This document shows, one piece after another, positions 25,013-34,372 of a stretch of DNA of 64,000 nucleotides (the first letter of the stretch is position 1; the number at the start of each line of letters is the position of its first letter). Under the pieces are notes generated by a model. That model saw only the letters and a program-made list of their open reading frames with translations, ran no database searches and was not told the DNA's origin. The position numbers were made by a program, and so were the translations under genes. Source of the stretch: Caloramator sp. E03 (lineage in GTDB: Bacteria; Bacillota; Clostridia; Clostridiales; Caloramatoraceae); assembly GCF_006016075.1 (NCBI RefSeq), contig NZ_CP040093.1, positions 248,001 through 312,000 of the forward strand, in the 5' to 3' direction.

Positions 25013-26047
25013 TTACTCAATATACAACCTCTTATTTCTAAATTCCTCCACATATCCTGCAATAAAAGCATCTACTCCTGAATTTTTAAGATCCTCTAAC
25101 AATTTTAAGCCTTCCTTTTCAGGAAGTGAGTATAAAAGTCCCCCTGATGTTTGAGGATCTGCTAAAATATCTATTAAATACTCATCATCTATTAATATTT
25201 CCAAATCCTTTTCAACGTGTTTTTTGTTTCTATAAGCTCCTCCTGGAATAATCCCCATCATTGCATAATCCTTTGTACCACTTATATATTCTACATTTTT
25301 ACTAATAATGTGTATCGATACATTACTCCCCTCAGCCATTTCAAGAGTATGACCTAAAAGTCCAAAGCCAGTTATGTCGGTACATGCATTTATGTCATAT
25401 TTGGCTGCAACATCAGCAGCATATTTATTTAAAGTAGACATGACCTTAATAGCTTCATCTATCTCTTTTTGGCTTGCAAGCTCTCCTTTTATTGCTGTAT
25501 TTATAATCCCTGTTCCTAAAGGTTTTGTAAGTATCAAAATATCTCCTACTTTAGAATTAGCATTAGGTAAAACCTTATCTGGGTGAACAATTCCCATAAC
25601 AGAAAGTCCATACTTTGGTACTTTGTCATCAATTGTATGTCCTCCTGCAATAACAGCCCCCGCTTCAATTACTTTATCTGCCCCACCCTTTAAAATCTCT
25701 GTAAGTATTCTCATGTCCATGCAGGATGGAAAGCATACAACATTCATAACAAGTACAGGTTTCCCTCCCATAGCATAAACGTCACTTAATGAATTAGTAG
25801 CTGCAATCTGACCAAACATATAAGGATCATCAACTATAGGAGTAAAAAAATCTATAGTTTGTATAATTGCTGTATTATTATCTATCTTATAAACCGCAGC
25901 ATCATCATTGGTGTCTATTCCAACTAAAAGCTTTTCATCATAAGTTTTAGGTAAATGACACAGAACCTGTGCCAGAGCATCGGGCCCAATTTTTGCAGCT
26001 CATCCGGAAGCTTCTGTTAATTGTGTAAGTTTTATTTTATCAGACAT
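25013..26047 (-). CDS. selD: Selenide water dikinase SelD, itself a selenoprotein
   Basis: The product is a 344-residue protein that makes selenophosphate from selenide and ATP. The start is ATG 26047 ([15 protein letters not shown]) with a GGGGGG ribosome site. Codon 16 is TGA (26002-26000), at the place of the catalytic Cys/Sec in SelD: the reading is [20 protein letters not shown]-like hairpin lies 26 bases after it. Automatic callers would truncate the gene to a start near 25819. [11 protein letters not shown] and IAGGHTIDD carry the ATP-binding acidic residues. It is the first gene of the sel operon. Confidence 0.95.
25957..25973 (-). promoter_or_regulatory. SECIS-like hairpin in selD
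   Basis: Within the coding sequence, 26 bases after the UGA codon, the minus strand reads GGCACAG-GTT-CTGTGTC, a 7-pair stem with an apical GGTT-type loop. Bacterial SECIS elements lie directly after the UGA and present a G-G-U in the loop to SelB. Position and loop fit. Confidence 0.75.
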
Positions 26048-26110
26048 AATATCCCCCCTTATATCAAACTTACAAACTTATTTTATATGACATACAGATA
26101 TTCTTCAATA

Positions 26111-26692
26111 TTAATAAATCGTTATTTTATCTTTAATATTTTCAAACATTTTTTCTCCAATGCCACTCACTTTTTTAATGTCCTCAATTCTTTTAAAAGG
26201 TCCGTTCTTATCCCTATAATCTATAATTCTTTGGGCAAGTGCATCCCCAATCCTTGGAAGAGACTTTAACTCTTCCTTATTTGCTGTATTAATGTTAATT
26301 TTTGAATTCTTTAATTCATTTATAGTGTTTACACTCTGTTCAAAAGAATTTAAGTTTACTTTTAAAACTTTTATAAAGTCTTCATCTTTTAGTTTCATTG
26401 CAAGATTGATTGAATTTTTATCTGCATTTTCTGTAAAACCTCCTGCAAGCTCTATTGCCTTTTCAAGTCTGTCACCTTCTTTTAAAGAATAAACCCCTGG
26501 ATTTTTAACTTCCCCAGTTATATAAACTTTAATATAATTTATTTTTTCTTTGTTAATTTCTTCCTCATTTTTGCTGCTTATAATTTCAATATTAGTTTTA
26601 CTTTTATTCAAATGATATGAAAATATTAAGCTCCCTATTAAAATTAATACAAAAATTGAGATTCCTATTTTTTCACGTTTAGTTAAATCCAT
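26111..26692 (-). CDS. comEA: ComEA-type DNA-binding protein
   Basis: The product has 193 residues from ATG 26692 (MDLTKREKIG), with TAAGGTGG upstream. A membrane anchor (IGISIFVLILIGSLIFSY) is followed by an SLBB domain (IKVYITGEVKNPGVYSL; IELAGGF) and a helix-hairpin-helix pair (INTANKEELKSLPRIG; IEDIKKVSGIGEKMF). ComEA proteins bind incoming DNA at the membrane during transformation. No comEB/comEC lies next to it in this window, so competence is not shown. It is probably the end of its own short transcript. Confidence 0.88.
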   Translation of the reverse strand: MDLTKREKIGISIFVLILIGSLIFSYHLNKSKTNIEIISSKNEEEINKEKINYIKVYITGEVKNPGVYSLKEGDRLEKAIELAGGFTENADKNSINLAMKLKDEDFIKVLKVNLNSFEQSVNTINELKNSKININTANKEELKSLPRIGDALAQRIIDYRDKNGPFKRIEDIKKVSGIGEKMFENIKDKITIY

Positions 26693-26807
26693 ATACACCA
26701 CCTTATAGAATTTTTTACATAAAAGCCACTTTTTAAACTTTTAAAGTCTGTATACTGATAATTTTTTTTGATATAATAAATAAAGCACAATAAAAAGGAG
26801 GCTAGAC

Positions 26808-28037
26808 ATGACAAAAAAAATAATTACTTTCTTAATTTTACTTTCTCTAATAATTAATCCAACAATGACCTTAGCTGCAAATATAGATGTAGCTGCAAAG
26901 GGCTGTTTGCTTATGGATTTAGATTCTGGTAAAATTCTATACAGCAAAAATATAAATGAAAAATTTGCACCGGCAAGCACAACAAAGATCATGACTGCAC
27001 TTATAACCCTTGAAAGGTGTAATCTTGATGAAAAAGTTATAGTCGGTAAAAATCCTCCTTATGAAGATGGAAGTAAAATATATCTAATTGAAGGTGAAGA
27101 ACTTACAGTTAAGCAACTTTTATATGCAATGATGATAGAATCCGCTAACGATGCTGCCCTTGCACTTGCAGAATATATAGCAGGTTCAAAGGAAGCATTT
27201 GCACAAATTATGAACGAAAAAGCTATACAGCTTGGCTGCAAAAATACCCATTTTGTTAATCCAAATGGACTTTATGACGATAATCATTACACCTGTGCTA
27301 TGGATCTTGCAATAATTGCAAGAAAGGCTATGGAAAATCCAATATTTAGAGAAATAGTTGCAACCAAAAGCTATCAAATACCCCCAACTAATAAGCAATC
27401 ACAAACAAGATATATTTTAAATCATAACAAACTACTTACTACCCGCGGTTATATTTATGAAGGGGCCAACGGAGTAAAGACAGGATATACGATTAAAGCA
27501 AGGCATACTTTTGTAGGCTCTGCAAATAGAAACGGTATGAATTTACTTGTAGTATTTTTAAATAGCGATAAAACCTACTACAATGATGCTAAAAAGTTAT
27601 TTGATTACGGTTTCAATTACTTTACAACAAAAAAGATTATAAGCAAAGATGAGCCAATAACTCAAATTAAAATTGAAAATAATGTATCAATCCCTGTATT
27701 TTGTGAAAAAGACTACTTTGTTACTTTGCCAAAATCTGCTCAGTTTGATGTAAATAAAAAAATAGTTCTAGATACTTCATATAAATCAATAACAAAAGGA
27801 CAAGTAGTAGGATATGTAGAAATATCCGATAATGATAATAATATAGAAAATAAAATAAACCTTATTGCAGGAGAAAATTATGATTTTGGACCTTATGTTA
27901 TAAAATCACAAGACAATAATAATTATAAAAAAGTCCTTATTAAAAAATACCTATATATACCTATAGGAATTTTCTTTAGCCTTTTCATTGCAAGAGGATT
28001 TTATATTAAATATAAAAAAAGGTCAGGTAAAATCTGA
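26808..28037 (+). CDS. dacF: D-alanyl-D-alanine carboxypeptidase, DacF type
   Basis: The product has 409 residues. A signal peptide (KIITFLILLSLIINPTMTLAA) is followed by the penicillin-binding fold with PASTTKIMTALI (S-x-x-K), SANDAA (S-x-N) and KTGYTI (K-T-G). A C-terminal PBP5-type beta domain follows, then a membrane anchor (IPIGIFFSLFIARGFY) and a basic tail. It trims the terminal D-Ala of peptidoglycan stem peptides. AAGGAGG lies 10 bases before the ATG. It is transcribed away from comEA and toward ridA. Confidence 0.93.
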   Translation: MTKKIITFLILLSLIINPTMTLAANIDVAAKGCLLMDLDSGKILYSKNINEKFAPASTTKIMTALITLERCNLDEKVIVGKNPPYEDGSKIYLIEGEELTVKQLLYAMMIESANDAALALAEYIAGSKEAFAQIMNEKAIQLGCKNTHFVNPNGLYDDNHYTCAMDLAIIARKAMENPIFREIVATKSYQIPPTNKQSQTRYILNHNKLLTTRGYIYEGANGVKTGYTIKARHTFVGSANRNGMNLLVVFLNSDKTYYNDAKKLFDYGFNYFTTKKIISKDEPITQIKIENNVSIPVFCEKDYFVTLPKSAQFDVNKKIVLDTSYKSITKGQVVGYVEISDNDNNIENKINLIAGENYDFGPYVIKSQDNNNYKKVLIKKYLYIPIGIFFSLFIARGFYIKYKKRSGKI

Positions 28038-28043
28038 CCTTTT
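28018..28043. terminator. Bidirectional terminator between dacF and ridA
   Basis: The palindrome aaaggtcag / ctgaccttt overlaps the dacF stop and is bounded by A runs and T runs on both sides, so it serves the two convergent genes. Confidence 0.8.
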
Positions 28044-28046
28044 AAT

Positions 28047-28430
28047 TTAAGATATTATTGCAACAGCTTCAATTTCAACCATTGCATCCTTGGGAAGCTT
28101 TGCAACTTGAACTGCTGACCTTGCTGGCATCTTTTCGGTAAAATATGTAGCATAAATTTCATTAACAGCAGCAAAATCATTCATATCTTTTAAAAATACT
28201 GTTGTTTTGACAACTTCATTAATACTACTTCCAGCAGCTTCAAGAACAGCTTTTAAATTCTCAAGGCACTGTATTGCAGCAGATTTTATATCTTTGGAAA
28301 CAATCTCTCCACTTTTTGGATCTATCGGTATCTGACCTGAAGTAAATATAAAATTTCCTACTTTTATAGCCTGTGAATAAGGACCTATTGCTGCTGGTGC
28401 ATTTGAAGTATTTATAACTATTTTTTCCAT
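28047..28430 (-). CDS. ridA: RidA family reactive intermediate deaminase
   Basis: The product has 127 residues from ATG 28430 ([20 protein letters not shown]) with an AAGGAG ribosome site. An upstream in-frame TTG would add 14 unlikely residues. RidA hydrolyses reactive enamine/imine intermediates formed by PLP enzymes. The fingerprints [29 protein letters not shown] and [11 protein letters not shown] include the substrate-binding Arg. It is a single-gene unit. Confidence 0.93.
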   Translation of the reverse strand: MEKIVINTSNAPAAIGPYSQAIKVGNFIFTSGQIPIDPKSGEIVSKDIKSAAIQCLENLKAVLEAAGSSINEVVKTTVFLKDMNDFAAVNEIYATYFTEKMPARSAVQVAKLPKDAMVEIEAVAIIS

Positions 28431-28518
28431 TATCAAGCTCCTTTCTATTTTAATAATTATATTATATACCATTGATTTTTATAACACAATTTGTTAAAAT
28501 ACATTATAAATCTAATAA

Positions 28519-28735
28519 AGGCTTTGAATGGAAGTAGTAAGATATAAAAAGCTTGAGAGAGCTGCTGTATGGTGCAAAGCAGTGCTTTATATATCTGAAC
28601 TCGTCCAGGAGCTGCTTAGATGAAACTTAGTAGTCTAAGCCGGTTTTTCCGTTATAATATCGAGTGGATAGTTTTTACTATCAATTAGAGTGGTACCACG
28701 GAAATTCTTTCGTCTCTAAATCGAAAGAATTTTTT
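28519..28735 (+). promoter_or_regulatory. T-box riboswitch, leucine specific
   Basis: The leader of leuS has a long stem I, the T-box core agagtggtaccacgg near 28690, and a terminator made of ttcttt-cgtctctaaatcg-aaagaa followed by a T run. In the specifier loop the sequence gaactcgtcc offers CUC, a leucine codon, read by the tRNA-Leu(GAG) encoded at 58966-59049. Uncharged tRNA-Leu would stabilise the antiterminator and turn leuS on. Confidence 0.9.
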
Positions 28736-28766
28736 TATTTTTACATATAGTTAAGGAGGAAAAAAC

Positions 28767-31184
28767 ATGGCAAACATTGAGTATAACCCAAAATTTATTG
28801 AGAAAAAATGGCAAGATATTTGGGATAAGGAAGAAGCCTTTAAAACAAGCTATGAAAAATCAAAGCCAAAATACTATGCCCTTGTTGAATTCCCATATCC
28901 TTCTGGTCAAGGGCTTCATGTTGGTCATCCAAGGCCTTATACAGCATTAGACATAATATCAAGAAAAAGAAGGATGGAAGGATATAACGTTTTATTCCCT
29001 ATGGGTTGGGATGCTTTTGGACTTCCAACTGAAAATTTTGCTATTAAAAACAAAATACATCCAAGGATTGTTACAGAAAATAACGTTGCAAGATTTAAAA
29101 ATCAGTTAAAATCTCTGGGGTACTCTTTTGATTGGTCAAGAGAAATTAATACTACAGATCCAAGCTATTATAAGTGGACCCAATGGATTTTCTTAAAACT
29201 TTTTGAAAAGGGGCTTGCCTATAAAGCAGAAATGCCTATAAATTGGTGTACCCAATGTAAAGTTGGTCTTGCAAACGAAGAAGTTGTAAACGGCGTCTGT
29301 GAGCGTTGCGGAGGAGAAGTTGTAAGAAAGGTTAAAAGTCAGTGGATGCTTAAGATAACCGATTACGCTGAAAAACTATTAAAGGACTTAGATTTAGTTG
29401 ATTATATTGAAAAGGTTAAAGTTTCTCAAAAGAACTGGATTGGCCGTTCTGAAGGTGCAGAGGTAGATTTTAAGATAGAAGGTAAAGATGACATTATAAA
29501 AATATTTACAACTCGCCCTGATACTCTATTTGGTGCAACCTATATGGTTCTGTCACCAGAACATCCTCTCATAGATAAATATAAGAATATAATTACAAAT
29601 TATGATGAAGTTTTATTGTACAGAGAAATGGCAAGTAAAAAATCTGATTTTGAAAGAACTGAGCTTTCAAAGGAAAAAACAGGAGTTCCTCTTAAAGGAA
29701 TAAATGCAATAAATCCTGTAAACGGAAAATCCATTCCTGTTTGGATATCTGACTATGTTCTTATGTCTTATGGTACTGGAGCTATTATGGCCGTTCCTGC
29801 ACATGATGAAAGAGACTGGGAGTTTGCTAAAAAATTTAATCTTCCAATCATTGAAGTTGTAAAAGGCGGAAATGTTGATGAAGCAGCTTTTACCGATACA
29901 GAAACTGGTGTACTCGTTAATTCTGACTTTTTAAATAACATGGAAGTAAAAGATGCAAAAGAAAAAATAATAGTTTGGCTTGAAGAAAAAGGCATAGGAA
30001 AAAGAAAAATTAATTACAAGCTAAGAGACTGGGTATTTTCAAGGCAAAGATACTGGGGAGAACCTATTCCACTTGTATATTGTGAAAAATGTGGTTGGGT
30101 TCCAATTCCTGAGGATCAGCTTCCTCTTACTTTGCCAGAGGTTGAAAACTATGTACCAACAGAAACTGGTGAATCACCTCTTGCTAATATTAGAGAATGG
30201 GTTGAAACTACTTGTCCAAAATGTGGTGGTTATGCTGAAAGAGAAACAGATACTATGCCTCAATGGGCTGGTTCCTCTTGGTATTTCTTAAGATATACTG
30301 ATCCTCATAACGATAAGGCATTTGCTTCAAAGGAAGAACTTGACTATTGGCTTCCTGTTGATTGGTACAATGGTGGTATGGAACATACAACACTTCATCT
30401 TTTGTATTCAAGATTTTGGCACAAATTCTTATATGATTTAGGATATGTTTCAACACCAGAACCTTACCAAAAAAGAACTTCTCATGGAATGATACTTGGT
30501 GAAAACAACGAAAAGATGTCAAAATCAAGAGGAAACGTTGTAAATCCTGATGATATTGTTGAAGAATTTGGTGCTGATACCTTAAGAACTTATGAAATGT
30601 TCATTGGTGCCTTTGATCAGAGTGCTGCTTGGTCCTCTCAAGGAGTTAGAGGTTGCAGGAGATTTCTTGATAGAGTATGGAGACTACAAGATTTAGTAGT
30701 TGAAGGAGATAGATACTCAAAGGAACTTGAAGTTAAAATGCACCAAACTATAAAAAAGGTTAGCCTTGATTTTGAACAAATGAAATTTAATACAGCAATA
30801 GCAGCTATGATGGCACTTATAAACGATTTTTATAGCATAGGAAAGATTACAAAGGCAGAAATAAAGACTTTCCTTACTCTTTTAAATCCAGTTGCTCCAC
30901 ACATTACAGAAGAAATGTGGCAAATATTAGGTTTTGAAGGTAGAATTTATCAGCAAAAATGGCCTGTATGGAATGAAGAAAAAACTATTGAAGATAACAT
31001 TGAAATAGCTATCCAAATAAACGGCAAGCTAAGAGCAACTACACTTATAGCTCTTAATGAAGAAAAAGACTCTGTAAGAGAAAAGGTTATGTCTGTCGAT
31101 AAGATAAAGGAATTACTTGAAGAAAAAACAATAGTTAAAGAAATATACGTACCAAATAAAATTTATAACATAGTCATAAAATAA
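28767..31184 (+). CDS. leuS: Leucyl-tRNA synthetase
   Basis: The product has 805 residues, the usual bacterial length. It attaches leucine to tRNA-Leu. The class-I signatures are [10 protein letters not shown] (HIGH) and [10 protein letters not shown] (KMSKS). The editing CP1 domain has [12 protein letters not shown] and [16 protein letters not shown] zinc-ribbon-type CTQCKVG...CERCGG is present. AAGGAGG precedes the ATG. It is controlled by the leader T-box. Confidence 0.98.
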   Translation: MANIEYNPKFIEKKWQDIWDKEEAFKTSYEKSKPKYYALVEFPYPSGQGLHVGHPRPYTALDIISRKRRMEGYNVLFPMGWDAFGLPTENFAIKNKIHPRIVTENNVARFKNQLKSLGYSFDWSREINTTDPSYYKWTQWIFLKLFEKGLAYKAEMPINWCTQCKVGLANEEVVNGVCERCGGEVVRKVKSQWMLKITDYAEKLLKDLDLVDYIEKVKVSQKNWIGRSEGAEVDFKIEGKDDIIKIFTTRPDTLFGATYMVLSPEHPLIDKYKNIITNYDEVLLYREMASKKSDFERTELSKEKTGVPLKGINAINPVNGKSIPVWISDYVLMSYGTGAIMAVPAHDERDWEFAKKFNLPIIEVVKGGNVDEAAFTDTETGVLVNSDFLNNMEVKDAKEKIIVWLEEKGIGKRKINYKLRDWVFSRQRYWGEPIPLVYCEKCGWVPIPEDQLPLTLPEVENYVPTETGESPLANIREWVETTCPKCGGYAERETDTMPQWAGSSWYFLRYTDPHNDKAFASKEELDYWLPVDWYNGGMEHTTLHLLYSRFWHKFLYDLGYVSTPEPYQKRTSHGMILGENNEKMSKSRGNVVNPDDIVEEFGADTLRTYEMFIGAFDQSAAWSSQGVRGCRRFLDRVWRLQDLVVEGDRYSKELEVKMHQTIKKVSLDFEQMKFNTAIAAMMALINDFYSIGKITKAEIKTFLTLLNPVAPHITEEMWQILGFEGRIYQQKWPVWNEEKTIEDNIEIAIQINGKLRATTLIALNEEKDSVREKVMSVDKIKELLEEKTIVKEIYVPNKIYNIVIK

Positions 31185-31210
31185 AAATGAGCCTAAAAGG
31201 CTCATTTTTT
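31184..31210. terminator. Bidirectional terminator between leuS and rsfS
   Basis: The stem aaaaatgagcc / ggctcattttt has an A-rich loop and ends in T runs on both strands. It separates two convergent genes. Confidence 0.85.
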
Positions 31211-31553
31211 ATACGTTAACAGCTACAGCGTCTGCCCACAACCTTTCTATATTATAAAATTCCCTTTCATCCTTATGAAAAACATGAACAATTACATTAC
31301 CATAATCTAAAAGTACCCATCTTGCACTACTATATCCTTCTCTATGATTTATTGAATATCCCTTCTCGTTCATTTTTTCTTCAATTTCATCGGCAATAGC
31401 TTTTACCTGAACCTGTGAATTCCCACTGCAAATTATAAAATAATCAGCTATAGGTGAGATATCGCTTACATTTAAAATTTTAATGTCAAATGCTTTCTTA
31501 TTTGCAGCAGCACAGCTAATATAGTAGGCAATACCTGCAGAACTTTTCAACAA
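31209..31553 (-). CDS. rsfS: Ribosomal silencing factor RsfS
   Basis: The product has 114 residues. It binds ribosomal protein L14 and blocks subunit joining in starvation. Motifs are KKAFDIKILNVSDISPIADY, FIICSGNSQVQVKAIADEI and ARWVLLDYGNVIVHVFH. The TTG start at 31553 has an AGGAGGG ribosome site at good spacing. It is the last gene of a run (obg to rsfS direction), and is next to LytR and yqeK as in many Firmicutes. Confidence 0.95.
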   Translation of the reverse strand: MLKSSAGIAYYISCAAANKKAFDIKILNVSDISPIADYFIICSGNSQVQVKAIADEIEEKMNEKGYSINHREGYSSARWVLLDYGNVIVHVFHKDEREFYNIERLWADAVAVNV

Positions 31554-31614
31554 AAACCCTCCTCACTTTTCTTCTTAATATATTTATATGCTAATAATTA
31601 TATTAAAGCAATAC

Positions 31615-32793
31615 TTATTTTATAGCATCCTTCCCTAAAATTACAATAATATCTGCTTCATTTTCTTTTTTATCCTCATTTAACTTTCCAAATCCCAAAT
31701 CATGTAAAACCTTATTTCCTTTCTCTTCATCGCTATAATAATTAATTAGTGTAGTATTTAGCTTTTTAGAGTAGTTACCTATTTTAACAACCTCATATCC
31801 AAGTGAAATTAATTTATTTTTATATTCTCCAGCAAGTCCACTTTTTCCTGTAGAATTTAATATCATAACTTTAATTTTTTCTTCTAATATGTTTGTATTA
31901 TCTTTAAAATTGGCAATGTAATCTTTATTTTCCTCTTGGCTGTATATAAAGTAAGATACTCCTCTTATATACCTTGGCTCCCCTTGTAAGAGCTTTTTTT
32001 CTATCTTTGAAGTATCTATATCTCTTAATACAAAAGCATATCTTATCATAGTTTTACTGTCCATATTGGTTTTTACATATTTAGAAAAAGTATTTATAAG
32101 ATTTGGAATCCTAATTATTCCTGATATTGTTTTAAGCTTTTTAACTACGTTTATAATAAACTCTTGCTGTGTTGCAATCCTTCCTAAATCTCCCATAGCA
32201 TAACCACTGCCATCATTATTTTTTCTCCATCTTATAAACTTTTCCGCTTCTTCACCATTAAGATGAACCTTTTCCCCTTTTTTAAAATGTATGCTTATAT
32301 CATAAGCATCATAATTCATGTCATAAGGTACTACAACGTCAACTCCTCCTATTGCATCTATACACTTTTTAAATGCCTCATAGTCAATCTTAATATAATA
32401 ATTAATTTCTATACCAAGCATTTTTTCAATTGTTTTAACAGTAAGAGGCACCCCTCCTATTGCATGGGCAGCATTTATCTTTTCATAGTGTCCGTTTATG
32501 TTTACTCTCGTATCACGGGGTATAGAAAGTATATATATCTTATCTTTAGTTGGATTATACCTTGCTATTATTATGGTATCAGACCTTTTACAGTTGTTAT
32601 TTTTATTATCATAATCTCCAGCATCAACGCCAAGAATTAATATATTTACAGGCATGTTCCCATAAGTTTCCTTAGAAGGCAGTTCTGATGAAGCTATGTT
32701 TTTTTCAATAGATGTTATATATCCTATTGATGCGATAAATAATATAAAAATTAATAACAAAATAAATATAAAAACCCTTTTAACTTTTCTCAT
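31615..32793 (-). CDS. LytR-CpsA-Psr family glycopolymer transferase
   Basis: The product has 392 residues. An N-terminal membrane anchor (VFIFILLLIFILFIASIGYI) is followed by the LCP domain (NILILGVDAGDY; RSDTIIIARYNP; ILSIPRDTRVNI; GGVPLTVKTIEKMLG; GGVDVVVPYDM) with the Asp and Arg residues expected for pyrophosphate-lipid binding. The C-terminal part has a LytR_C domain (IKVMILNSTGKSGLA). Such enzymes attach wall polymers to peptidoglycan. It sits two bases before the yqeK stop. Confidence 0.93.
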   Translation of the reverse strand: MRKVKRVFIFILLLIFILFIASIGYITSIEKNIASSELPSKETYGNMPVNILILGVDAGDYDNKNNNCKRSDTIIIARYNPTKDKIYILSIPRDTRVNINGHYEKINAAHAIGGVPLTVKTIEKMLGIEINYYIKIDYEAFKKCIDAIGGVDVVVPYDMNYDAYDISIHFKKGEKVHLNGEEAEKFIRWRKNNDGSGYAMGDLGRIATQQEFIINVVKKLKTISGIIRIPNLINTFSKYVKTNMDSKTMIRYAFVLRDIDTSKIEKKLLQGEPRYIRGVSYFIYSQEENKDYIANFKDNTNILEEKIKVMILNSTGKSGLAGEYKNKLISLGYEVVKIGNYSKKLNTTLINYYSDEEKGNKVLHDLGFGKLNEDKKENEADIIVILGKDAIK

Positions 32794-32794
32794 C

Positions 32795-33376
32795 TCATTT
32801 AACCCCTAACAGCAAACTATTCCTAAACTCAATTGTAAGAGGATGAATAAGACATCTTCTTTTTATAACATAAGTTATTGTACTGTCAGCTGACATTATT
32901 AATGCATTATCTAAATCTTTATAGGCTTCATGTCTTATACTTTCAAGTTGAGGAAAATATTTCCTATTTTCCTCAATGATATCTGCAATATAAATTATCT
33001 TTTCAAGTAATGACATGTTCTCCCTTCCCGTTGTATGATAGTAAACTGCATTTATTATTTCTTCATCTTCTATTTCAAACTTTTCCTTTGAATATAAAGC
33101 CCCAACAGGGCCATGAAGAAGCTGAGGAGATTTTAGCTGTATTTTATCTACATCTATTTTATATTCCATTGCCTTTTTAATAAGTTCCTCATCACTTAAA
33201 TCTTTCTGACAATCATGAACTATTGCAGCAATTCTACATTTATTAATATCAACGCCATATCTTTCCCCAAGCTTTATTGCTTCTTTTTCAACCCCAAGAG
33301 AATGTATGAATCTATCAAATGTAAGCATATTTTTAACCTCATTTTGTATGAAGTAATAATCCTTCAACTTATTCAC
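32795..33376 (-). CDS. yqeK: HD-domain Ap4A hydrolase YqeK
   Basis: The product has 193 residues. The HD motif is in AAIVHDCQKDL and the substrate-side His and Asp are in HSLGVEKEA, HGPVGALYSKE and IIYIADIIEENR. The family hydrolyses Ap4A symmetrically to ADP. It overlaps nadD by 8 bases, and the GTG start at 33376 lies inside the AGAGGTG of the nadD end; a downstream TTG (MKDYYF) is an alternative start. Confidence 0.93.
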   Translation of the reverse strand: MNKLKDYYFIQNEVKNMLTFDRFIHSLGVEKEAIKLGERYGVDINKCRIAAIVHDCQKDLSDEELIKKAMEYKIDVDKIQLKSPQLLHGPVGALYSKEKFEIEDEEIINAVYYHTTGRENMSLLEKIIYIADIIEENRKYFPQLESIRHEAYKDLDNALIMSADSTITYVIKRRCLIHPLTIEFRNSLLLGVK

Positions 33377-33971
33377 CTCTGTATAATTTATTGTCTTTTA
33401 TATAAGTAAGTACGCTATCTGGTACCATGTATCTTATATTTTGTTCTTTTGATACCCGATATCTTATTTCTGTAGACGAAATGCCAATATTGGGTATTTT
33501 TAAGGCATTAACATCAACTCCAAAATTTATCCTTATTTCATTTATCTCTTTCTCTAATTTGTCATTTAATTCTCCTCTATTTACAACGATAAAAGATACC
33601 ATTTTATAAACTTTTTCTGCATTTTTCCAAGTAATAGAATCTTTAAAAGCATCATAACCGGTTATGAAAAACATTTTATCATTATACACATTTTTAAGAT
33701 TTATTAACGTATCATAAGTATAGGTGTATCCTTCTCTTTTAATCTCTATATCGCTAACTTCAAAACCACTGTTACCAGATATAGCAAGTCTAATCATTTC
33801 ATACCTATCTAAAGCAGGGGCAACCTCTTCCTTATCCTTATGGGGTGGATTCCCCGTTGGTATAAACACTATTTTATCAAGCTTAAAAGCTGAAAGTACC
33901 TCTTGTGCTACAATAAGATGTCCTATATGAATAGGATTAAAAGTGCCTCCAAAAATACCAATACCTCTCAT
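33369..33971 (-). CDS. nadD: Nicotinate-nucleotide adenylyltransferase
   Basis: The product has 200 residues. It makes deamido-NAD from nicotinate mononucleotide and ATP. Signatures are GIFGGTFNPIHIGHLIVAQE (with the (H/T)xGH motif), FIPTGNPPHK and GISSTEIRYRV (ISSTxxR). The start and length match the family. It is coupled by overlap to yqeK. A hairpin terminator lies upstream between it and yhbY. Confidence 0.96.
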   Translation of the reverse strand: MRGIGIFGGTFNPIHIGHLIVAQEVLSAFKLDKIVFIPTGNPPHKDKEEVAPALDRYEMIRLAISGNSGFEVSDIEIKREGYTYTYDTLINLKNVYNDKMFFITGYDAFKDSITWKNAEKVYKMVSFIVVNRGELNDKLEKEINEIRINFGVDVNALKIPNIGISSTEIRYRVSKEQNIRYMVPDSVLTYIKDNKLYRGE

Positions 33972-34047
33972 AGTATATTCTTCCTTTTTTGTTCTTTTTT
34001 CATTAGCTTTTTATATTATAGCAAAAAAACAGATATAATAAAATATT

Positions 34048-34069
34048 AAGGTGGACTCAAATCCACCTT
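34048..34069 (-). terminator. Terminator after yhbY
   Basis: On the minus strand AAGGTGGA-TTTGAG-TCCACCTT is followed by AATATTTTATTA, a modest T run. It would separate obg-yhbY from nadD-yqeK. Confidence 0.65.
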
Positions 34070-34071
34070 TA

Positions 34072-34362
34072 CTATGGAAGCTTTATAGACGGTTTTTCTT
34101 TTGAAGGCCTATAGATTATAAACCTATTACCTATTACCTGAACAGGTTCAGCCCCCAAGGCTTCACATATAATATCACAGGCTTCCCTTGCTGTTAAAAG
34201 AGAATTTTTAAGCACATTACATTTAATAATTTCTCTTGCTTCTAAAGCCTCATCAACCTGCTTTAATAAAGCCTCATCAACTCCATTCTTACCTATTTGA
34301 AGAATGGATTCTATATTATTCCCAAGGGATCTTAAATAACTTCTTTGCTTTCCTGTAAGCAT
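34072..34362 (-). CDS. yhbY: RNA-binding protein YhbY (CRS1-YhbY/CRM domain)
   Basis: The product has 96 residues from ATG 34362 (MLTGKQRSYLRSLGNN), with AAGGAGGATGCT upstream; the longer TTG reading is not needed. The CRM domain pattern is IGKNGVDEALLKQVDEALEA and EALGAEPVQVIGNRFIIYR, a fold that binds pre-50S particles. It follows obg closely. Confidence 0.93.
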   Translation of the reverse strand: MLTGKQRSYLRSLGNNIESILQIGKNGVDEALLKQVDEALEAREIIKCNVLKNSLLTAREACDIICEALGAEPVQVIGNRFIIYRPSKEKPSIKLP

Positions 34363-34372
34363 AGCATCCTCC

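Noticed and set aside
25013-25819. SelD as a 268-residue protein starting at 25819
   Set aside because: It lacks the catalytic N-terminus. The frame continues to ATG 26047 through an in-frame Sec codon.
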